From Ariolimax columbianus (Eukaryota; Mollusca; Gastropoda; Stylommatophora; Arionidae), in contig JAVGWX010000012.1 of assembly GCA_036924085.1 (NCBI GenBank), positions 31,985,272 to 32,049,271 on the forward strand: a DNA stretch of 64,000 bases, given 5' to 3'. Both the position numbers and the translations under genes were made by a program. How positions within the stretch are numbered: the stretch's first letter is position 1; every line of letters begins with the position of its first letter. Shown piece by piece: positions 57,590 through 64,000 of the stretch. A model generated the notes under the pieces. That model was not told where the DNA came from, did not search any database, and worked only from the letters and a program-made list of their open reading frames with translations.

Positions 57590-58805
57590 TCAATATTCCA
57601 AGAACAGGATGGCATTAAATCAGGAGAAGGGATCAAGATGCTGAGCAGCGCATAAGCTGCAGTGGTCAGCGACTCATAGCTGACTGTTAGTATCAGGGCC
57701 AGCGAACCAAAGCTGCCAAGACCATTCTACACCTCCACGGGGTGATCCTGGATAACAGGCTGCAGCAGAGCAAACTGGCTAAGGAGAAGGGATCGAAGAG
57801 GGAATGCTAACCCGGTACTCAAAAAATGCTTCCTGAAGTCGGATGTGTTGGACCGAAAGGTGCAAATATCGCAGTCAAGCTGTAAACTACGACACAACGC
57901 ATTCCGTTCTCTGGACTACATTCTGCTACTTAAGCCCTTTCAGTGTTTGGTAGTGGGAGATTATGAATGAACGAAGCCAAGCCAAGCCAAATCAGGAGAA
58001 AGATTAGGCAAGATAGAAAACAGCACATAATAGAAACATGTAACAAAATAGAGGAACTCTAGGGGAAGGAACGCGAAGCAGTCAATGAGATTAGATATCT
58101 GATTGGAGAATTCTGCTCATCTCTACGGGTAATAAATGACAGAAACAGAGCAACTATGACAGAAAGCAAAGACGATCTAGAAAGATAGGTTGAATACTGC
58201 AGAGAGATGTACGGCGACAACACAAAAAACGAAGACATGCTAACAAACAATAAATAAAAAGAACCAGAACCCACATTGAGCGAAGTTCGAGCAGCGATTA
58301 GAGCGCTGAAAAAAGGGAAAACCTCAGGCTGCGATGATAAACTCCCTGAACTGATTCAAGCGGGAGGAGAGGCAAGCATCTGCATATACCACGCAGTCTG
58401 TAATAAGATCTGGCCCAACACAGAATCGCATAAAGCATGGAAACGATCTGTGTAATATGTGTAATCTGTGTAACGATCCCCATACCTAAGAAAGGGAATC
58501 TTAAGTTATATACAAACTATGTAGAGGAGAATTGACTCATAAATAACGTAATGACCCGGAAACTGAGGTTTTTTGGACACGTCAAACGACACAACGGGCT
58601 GGAGAGAGTGGTTATGGAAGGCATGGTCAATGGAAAGAGAAGAAGGGGCCAACCGAGAAGACGATAGACTCAGGACATCAAGGAGACGCTGGATATGACC
58701 TTGGGGCAGGCCGGAAGACTGGCGAAGGATAGAGTTTCCTACAGACAGGCTGTCATTAAAGCGACGTTCTGCAAAGGACATGCTACATGATGATGATGAT
58801 GATGA
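57590..58805 (+). mobile_element. RTE-like LINE, internally deleted, with nested retroposon
   Basis: After the nested element (57629-57988), plus-strand frames give the region leading into RT: IETCNKIEEL, a YCREMYGDNT-like stretch, then EPEPTLSEVRAAIRALKKGK, TSGCDDKLPELIQAGGEASI, CNKIWPN and IPKKGNLKLYTNY (RT start). At about 58515 it jumps directly to the far C-terminus: LINNVMTRKLRFFGHVKRHN, GLERVVMEGMVNGKRRRGQP, RQAVIKATFCKGHA, then a (GAT)n tail. The catalytic RT core is missing, so this is an internally deleted copy. The tail and C-terminus place it in the same family as 38520-39048. Confidence 0.85.
57629..57988 (+). mobile_element. Short retroposon family L, full length with perfect TSD
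   Basis: A 360-bp copy, gggatcaagatgctgagc to the tail gaagccaagccaagccaa. A perfect 12-bp target duplication, aaatcaggagaa, lies at 57617-57628 and 57989-58000. Its precise borders define the family: no terminal inverted repeats, a simple-repeat 3' tail and variable target duplications. It is therefore a TPRT-type retroposon and not a DNA transposon. Confidence 0.92.
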
Positions 58806-59487
58806 TGTATGGAATCAGGCATATATACCAATTGCTATATGGAATCAAGATAGTGGTAACAAATCAAGGACAGCGTGGAATAAAGTCAAAGGTCAAGGAC
58901 AGCGTGGAATTAGGTCAATAGACCAAGGACATTTTGAACCGGGTCAGAAATGAAGGCCATCATGAAGTCACGATAATAAAACAAATCAAGTTAAAACACG
59001 GACTTACAAAAGGTCATATGCCGGAACGTGTCCATATTAACATTATCACATTATCCTGGACGTGAGTTAACGCAACAGTATGCGCCTGACCTGCTCTCGG
59101 AAGGTCGTTCGTTAACTCACGTTCTTCTTTAAACATCGTTGTCCAGTTCTTCACTGTTGTCTTCGACACACTTATGTCCCATACACTGTCTGCATTCTGC
59201 GATGAATGTCAACTGGTCGACATCCTTCAGCTGTTAGAAACCGAATCACCGCTCGCTGATCAACTCTGGAAGGATTACGTATCACACCCGCCATGTTTTC
59301 AACGGTCTCCTGGGGAAACTATGAATAGGAGGATAATGAAATGTTTGCAAACTTGACGGTTGGTATGTGCTGTTTACACCAGAAATGAGGTCATCATGCG
59401 CATCGTACGTATGTCCACTTGTTGCAGCTAAGTCCGGTTTCATTTGAACACGCCTCGTACTTCAGTACGACACATGTTTCGGACCAT
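58806..59487. other. Unassigned DNA
   Basis: About 680 bases. It begins with traces of the 30-bp array unit, then has no recognised content. Confidence 0.4.
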
Positions 59488-59600
59488 GCTAGCAGCCTTG
59501 CCTCTTCGATCCCTATTCTCTCAGCCAGTCTGCACGGATGCAGCCTGTTTCCAAGACCACCAATGCGAGTTGGAATAGGGTCTTCCGTCGCTCTGGTTCG
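59488..59600 (+). repeat. Dispersed repeat family D
   Basis: Second copy of the segment at 40398-40505 (cgatccctatt, cagccagtctgcac, atgcagcctgtttcca). Class unknown. Confidence 0.6.
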
Positions 59601-59949
59601 CTGACCATGACGCACGCAGTCAGATGTGAGTCGCGGACTGCTGTCGGTTTGATTACTTCCTGTGTTCGGCTCCAACAGTATGTATGTGAGCACATGAGCA
59701 CGTATGTGACCTTGATGATCGACATATTGTACTACACGTTTCAGACCAATCTGCGCTCAATTTTTATTACAAAGAAATACATTATCTACACGTCTCGCTT
59801 TCGAGAGCACGCGATAATTGCTATTTTGTGGATTGTATTGATTGTTTCTAATAATAATAATTTCAACAATAATAATAATAATAAGGCTCATCGCAAGTAA
59901 GGACAAGTGTAATCAGATGTGGCCTTACTTGACTAAATAGTTCTATCTT

Positions 59950-60560
59950 CAGGTCAGTTCATCCCGTGACCTCTTGAGATCGCTGGGACACCCCAGCTGA
60001 CACCTCCACAAGCTGCGGCATCCCTCTCTGTCTGCGGTTGCTTATTGTGCCTCCTCGGGTCGTAGGCTAGTCCATTCATGTATGTAATCTTCCCATCGCT
60101 TTCTCGGACATATTCGCTCATGTCCATTTGCTTTGACCATAGCGTTCCTTCTTTCGGTATTGTTGGTCATCAACTTTGTCTTTTCTGCGATCATCTCCAT
60201 GCCATAAGTCTGTGATTTTACATCCAGTCTTTGGATCAATTCTCCAAGTTTTGTCTCCGTCTCGCCAGCCCGTCAATGTCATCCGCAAAGTGTAAGTTGG
60301 TAATTGTTCTATCCCCTTCCCTTACGGTGCCAACATGATTTTAAAGGGCATCACTCATGATCCTTTCTGGAAATATATTGAAGAGTGTCGAGGAGAGTAA
60401 ACATCTTTGTCTTACCCCGACGGATGTCCGGAACCATTCACCCATTTTTCCACCCACAAAAACTGCGCTTGTTGCCTTGTCATAGAGACTGCTCATAACG
60501 CTCAAAATGTTGCTGTTGATGTTGAATATCTTTATTGTTTCCCATAGCGCATCATGTCAG
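59950..60560 (-). mobile_element. LINE RT core, internally deleted
   Basis: The minus strand reads SSLYDKATSAVFVGGKMGEW, FRTSVGVRQRCLLSSTLFNI, FPERIMSDAL, GDRTITNLHFADDIDGLA and GMEMIAEKTKLMTNN. This is the RT palm with GVRQ-C-LSP-type and FADD motifs, both catalytic Asp present. It then jumps to CPRKRWEDYIHEWTSLRPEE near the C-terminus, so the segment between is deleted. On its 5' side (about 60560-60650) the same strand shows CAGCGQICRAKIGRL, which looks like the C-terminal zinc finger of another LINE, abutting without a visible tail. Confidence 0.85.
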
Positions 60561-60736
60561 ACTATCAAACGTCCTATCTTGGCTCGACAAATTTGGCCAC
60601 ACCCGGCGCACAGGTAGACAGCACATGTAGACGGAACTGGTAGTTGAACTGCGTTTTGTCCTTTTGGGCAGTACGTCTTTTGTTTGTTTGTTGTTTTGGA
60701 GAAGTTTTTTTTTCTGGGGTGGGGGGGGGGGGGTGG

Positions 60737-61000
60737 GGTTGGGGCACTCCGTACAGGCCACAACAAACTGAGGCACCATCTATTAATTAAACTGAAGATA
60801 GGTGCTACTGGCGAATGCACCGCACCTGTGGTACACGGAAAAGGACTCCTGAACATCTGCTGCAAAACTGTCCGACATACGAGAGCCAGAGAAAGCAAAT
60901 GTGGCCATCACCAGTGGCAACACTAGACAAGCTCTATGGCAGTGTCGACAGCCTCATGCTGACAGCTCCTTTGTTTGAACAAATTCCAGTCGACGTTTGA
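60737..61000 (+). mobile_element. RNase H LINE 3' end (copy 3)
   Basis: The plus strand reads ALRTGHNKLRHHLLIKLKIG, then after a frameshift RTCGTRKRTPEHLLQNCPTY and DKLYGSVDSLMLTAPLFEQI. This matches the tail of 44305-45114 after its RNase H domain. It is 5'-truncated at a G-rich run (60718-60737) and followed by GAA-rich sequence (about 61014-61030). RNase H itself is missing. Confidence 0.83.
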
Positions 61001-61639
61001 CAGTGTTTAGAAAAGCAGAAGAAGGAAAAGAGGAACAAACAAAAACCAAGTACCACATATTTATTTCTGTTGGAAGTGAAATCGAAACCTATCCTGCACA
61101 ATGTGCAGCGATTGTACGGCCAGCAACCTTTATTCTCGTAATTTGCCACCCTTCCTTCTAGAATATCAGCAGTGAGAATACACGCCATAATGCTAGGTTG
61201 TTGAGACTTTCCCTCTACACTCTTCCATTGCACGTATCAAACAGTTTCAGTCTCGCTTGCTTGATTTTAGAACAATGATTAACTTCGTTCGCAGATTACT
61301 TCTGATCGAAACTAGTAACCATACTACAATCTAAGAATACCTGATTAAGAGTTATTCTTGTTTTTGCAAATGATACTGGTATGCTTAAGGGAAATATAAT
61401 AATTATCCAGTAATTTGAAACAAAGATTATCTCAGAAACACAGGATTAGGCAGATCAACTCTAATAAAAAAAAAAGGAAACTTTTCTTTACGACTCAGAA
61501 ACATGGCATACAAATTTAAGTATCACATCGAGTCTGTGGAGCTTCACCAACAGAAGTTCCTACCACATACTTGATGGCTTAGAGATCTGAAGTATTGCGA
61601 TTATACTATTCAACACTAATGTTCAATTAGTCCAACTTT
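61001..61639. other. Unassigned DNA
   Basis: About 640 bases with no recognised content after the GAA-rich LINE tail. Confidence 0.4.
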
Positions 61640-61790
61640 TTTATGCGAATCTACGGAATCAATGTTGATGACAGACGCCTCAATCATCTTCGATTCGCGG
61701 AAGATATGGTGATGATCACAGAAGTCAGCAGTCCAATGTTAGGGATGTTCAATAAAAAGAGAAAGAGAGTAGGTCTGGAAAAAAAATCAT
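61640..61790 (+). mobile_element. LINE fragment with RT catalytic motif altered
   Basis: The plus strand reads YGINVDDRRLNHLRFAEDMV, MITE and KRVGLEKKSS. This is the RT palm around the catalytic motif (usually GIxIDGxxLNHLRFADDIVL, VGLxxN). The second Asp of FADD is Glu here (FAED). A 33-bp array follows about 65 bases later. Confidence 0.75.
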
Positions 61791-61854
61791 CAAGAAGAAA
61801 ACCATGCGAAACTGTTCCGGCCATTTGGACCCAGACATCTTCGAAGGGAACGAC

Positions 61855-62097
61855 TCTGAAGACGTCTGGGAGCTATTATTGTGGATGTCTGAAGACGTCT
61901 GGGAGATATTATTGTGGATGTCTGAAGACGTCTGGGAGTCATTTTTGTGGATGTCTGAAGACGTCTGGAAGCCATTATTGTGGATGTCTGAAGACGTCTG
62001 GGAGCCATTATTGTGGATGTCTGCAGACGTCGAGGAGCCATTATTGTGAATGTCTGAAGACGTCTGGGAGCCATTATTGTGGATGTCCGAAGACGAA
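61855..62097. repeat. 33-bp array, about 7 units
   Basis: Units of gaagacgtctgggagccat plus tattgtggatgtct. An 11-codon unit gives open frames in several phases on both strands. Confidence 0.93.
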
Positions 62098-62149
62098 TGA
62101 GGAAGATTTTTTTTCCCAAGATTTTGGTTCTATTTATATTTTTTATTGA

Positions 62150-62285
62150 GGACATGACGACAGCAGGGGCAAAGCGGCCTGTAGTTCTCAGCCTTCAAAA
62201 CCCCTCGACTACCCCAGCAATGGGAAAAATGTCGTATAATATTTTTATTAAATATTTTTTTTAATGAAATTTAAAAAAAAAAATG
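62150..62285 (+). repeat. Dispersed repeat family E
   Basis: Second copy of the segment at 42425-42560 (gacgacagcaggggcaaag, actaccccagcaatggg, T-rich then A-rich end). Confidence 0.6.
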
Positions 62286-62599
62286 TTTAATTTTGTGTGG
62301 GTTTGTTTGTTTTTTTTGTTGTTTTTTTTGCGGGGGAAGGGGGGGGCGGGTGGAAGAAAGCCTTTTAAGAACTGTACTGATTATTCCTAACAATAATTAT
62401 ATCTTGGAGGCCTCTTCAGCACGCAAAATAATTTAGAACTAGAAGTAACACAACGTAGCAGCGCGTACTGGGCCGGCTTCTCGTTCATTCAGACAACCCT
62501 AGAAGGATGCCGGGATCGAACCCTACTCCCTTCTATCTTCAACACCATAGTGATGCCTGCAATGTCCTATGCTGCGGAAACACTGTCATTCTGAGGTTT
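62286..62599. other. Unassigned spacer
   Basis: Homopolymer-rich DNA (T, G and A runs at 62270-62350) and about 240 bases with nothing recognised. Confidence 0.4.
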
Positions 62600-63371
62600 T
62601 ATTTAGCCAGAGGGTGTGAAACCTTCTGAAATCTACAGAAGCGTGAAGGTTCAGAATTGAGACTGCTGTTCTAATCACAGAAGAGTGTTTGAATGGGTAG
62701 AAAAATGTTAAAACGGAAGACAAAATGTAATAGATGAACCGCGACGTGGGAGCCTAGCCAGCGTGGCAACTCACAGTGAAACAGCAGATCAACCAGCTAG
62801 TCCTTGGCAACATGCGAATCCCTATTGATGAAATAGACATAGATTTAAAATGTCCATAAAATATTTGTTTTTTGTTTGTTTTGTTTTGTGTTCGCCTTAT
62901 TTCTCGGATCCCCAAACGAGTGTGCGTTGCACTGTGGTTTTTATTTTGCGCCTGTCGTCCCAGTGCATCCGACTTCAGTATTCATTTTATGTAAGGGTCT
63001 GCTTTCTCCTGCATTTTCTAAGGGTTTGCTTCCCCGGGGTAACGGCCGGTGCTGTGATGGGGATCGAACCCAGCACCTTCGGGTTGTGAGCCGTGCCACT
63101 TAACCACTAGACAGGCCGTCCCTTCAAAATGTCCATAATGACCTGGTGTGTAGTAGATGGGCCCCAACGACAACGAGGTAATGAAGACGATGCAAAATTA
63201 GTTAAAGGTCCCACCTAAAGACATTTTTCTAGAGGACATCCACAAACTTGTGGACAGGGGGACAAGATGTGTTGACAGGCATGGAAACCGTATCGAACAA
63301 TAAGACACAAAACATTTCTGATTCACTCGCTTGTAAAAATGTTACTAATAAAGTTGCTGTTACTTAATGAC
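62600..63371 (+). mobile_element. Mariner-like element, internally deleted, split by a SINE
   Basis: Nucleotide match to the ends of the mariner at 18005-19203. The left part has gtgtgaaaccttctgaaatc, agagtgtttgaatgggtag and gatgaaccgcgacgtgg. The right part has tgcaaaattagttaaaggtc, gttgacaggcatgg and gttgctgttacttaatga. The central transposase with the catalytic residues is gone, so it could only have moved with help. A SINE lies at 62860-63125. Confidence 0.83.
62860..63125 (-). mobile_element. tRNA-headed SINE family A with perfect TSD
   Basis: Minus-strand copy with the tRNA-like head at the right (B-box ggttcgatcc on minus; on plus ggggatcgaacccagcac at about 63058-63075). The T-rich complement of the A-rich tail is at the left. 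A perfect 13-bp target duplication, aaaatgtccataa, lies at 62847-62859 and 63126-63138. Frames 62850-63103 are artefacts of this SINE. Confidence 0.93.
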
Positions 63372-63427
63372 TGGCCCTAGTATACTCTTTAAGTGTTCTA
63401 TACTACATATATTCTTTATTCTTTATG

Positions 63428-63468
63428 TATTTCTTCTTCTTCTTCTTCTTCTTCTTCTTCTTCTTCGT
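63428..63468. repeat. (CTT)n tract, tail of RNase H LINE
   Basis: About thirteen CTT triplets immediately 3' of the minus-strand LINE end, so (GAA)n is that element's tail. Confidence 0.93.
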
Positions 63469-64000
63469 ACGCAGTCAGACAGTAACCATTATTTTTTCGA
63501 AAAAAGCGGCGGTCATCCTGAGGCTGTCGGCACTGCCATAGAGCTTCTCTTGTGGTTCCACTGGTGATGGCCACATCAGCTCTCTCTGATCCTCGTATGT
63601 CGGGCAGTTCTGAAGCAGATGCTCAGCGGTCATTTTCTCGGTACCACACGTGCATTCGTCGGTACCACCTATCTTCAATTTGTTGAATAGGTGGTACCTC
63701 AGTCTATTGTGGCCAGTGCGAAGTCTGAAGACAACGACCTGCTCTCTTCTGTTCAATTGGTAATAGGCATCGTTTTTGGTGCATCCGGTATGTTCAGTTT
63801 CCCATTTGGTCATGTATCTGGCTTTTATAAGCCGTTTTGACTCTTCGTACGTCATACTAGTATCTGTTTGTGGTAGTCTTGCACCTTCTTTTGCCAGTCT
63901 GTCTGTCTCCTCGTTGCCTTGGATGTTGCAGTGTGATGGGACCCACTGTACCACTACCCTTTTTGGTGCGGACTGCTGGCATAGTTGACAGAGTACTGCT
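63469..64000 (-). CDS. RNase H LINE 3' end (copy 4), runs off window
   Basis: An open minus-strand frame from the stop at 63475 to the window edge encodes QLCQQSAPKRVVVQWVPSHC and NIQGNEETDRLAKEGARLPQ, then the FRLRTGHNRLRYHLF and CTCG..MTAEHLLQNCPTY segments. It is nearly identical to 44305-45114, which suggests recent activity of this family. Differences include GNEETD for GNEEAD and CTCG for CPCG. The His and last catalytic Asp of RNase H are present. The first three acids lie beyond the window edge, so completeness cannot be judged. Confidence 0.85.

Noticed and set aside
62850..63103. Two overlapping frames of 75-79 residues
   Set aside because: They lie entirely within a minus-strand SINE; the same frame reappears antisense at 52632-52820.

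Overview
This window looks like a repeat-dense, gene-poor stretch of an animal nuclear genome. No host protein-coding gene, rRNA or tRNA gene could be supported. Almost all of what can be recognised is decayed non-LTR retrotransposon (LINE) sequence, tRNA-headed and other short retroposons, mariner-like DNA transposons, and an unusually large number of micro- and minisatellites. The mix of RTE-like, CR1-like and RNase H-bearing LINEs, tRNA-headed SINEs and DD34D mariners would fit a lophotrochozoan, perhaps a gastropod mollusc. That placement is an inference from general familiarity with such elements, not a measured result.

Layout. 0-10 kb: a 30-bp array, a 21-bp array lying inside a LINE 3' remnant, a LINE 3' end carrying a 53-bp array, GAA tracts, a frameshifted RNase H LINE end, a large TACTA tract and two more LINE 3' fragments. 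10-20 kb: LINE ends, 29-bp and 48-bp arrays, short retroposons, a 0.7-kb CTAT/CTGT tract, and a mariner carrying a 52-bp array in its transposase. 20-30 kb: more short retroposons, a 32-bp array, 1.8 kb of CCTCCACC-type low complexity, and an RTE-like fragment with a 41-bp internal array. 30-40 kb: a pseudogene of a multi-copy protein family of unknown function, a second mariner inside an AT-rich array, SINEs, 43- and 70-bp arrays, and several LINE 3' ends. 40-52 kb: a 40-46-bp array, a CR1-like end, CT-rich DNA holding an RNase H LINE fragment with an open frame, and a ~3.8-kb minisatellite (30- then 34-bp units) interrupted by a LINE. 52-64 kb: a LINE broken by a SINE, three successive ~30-bp arrays with higher-order structure, internally deleted LINEs, a third mariner broken by a SINE, and a final RNase H LINE running off the window.

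How the parts relate. Several insertions can be ordered. SINEs entered a LINE (52.5 kb) and a mariner (62.9 kb, perfect 13-bp target duplication). A short retroposon entered an RTE-like LINE (57.6 kb, perfect 12-bp duplication). A LINE entered a minisatellite with its 5' part inverted (46.9-48.05 kb, 13-bp duplication). A mariner entered an AT-rich array (33.0 kb). In at least three places (1.76-2.5, 18.8-19.0, 26.5-26.7 kb), and probably a fourth (3.4-3.7 kb), a minisatellite sits inside transposon coding sequence and seems to have grown from it. The most interesting pattern here is that mobile-element coding DNA repeatedly seeds tandem arrays, and those arrays are later targets for new insertions.

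Limits: all homology calls come from reading translations and comparing copies within the window by eye. Element borders are approximate unless a target duplication is given.
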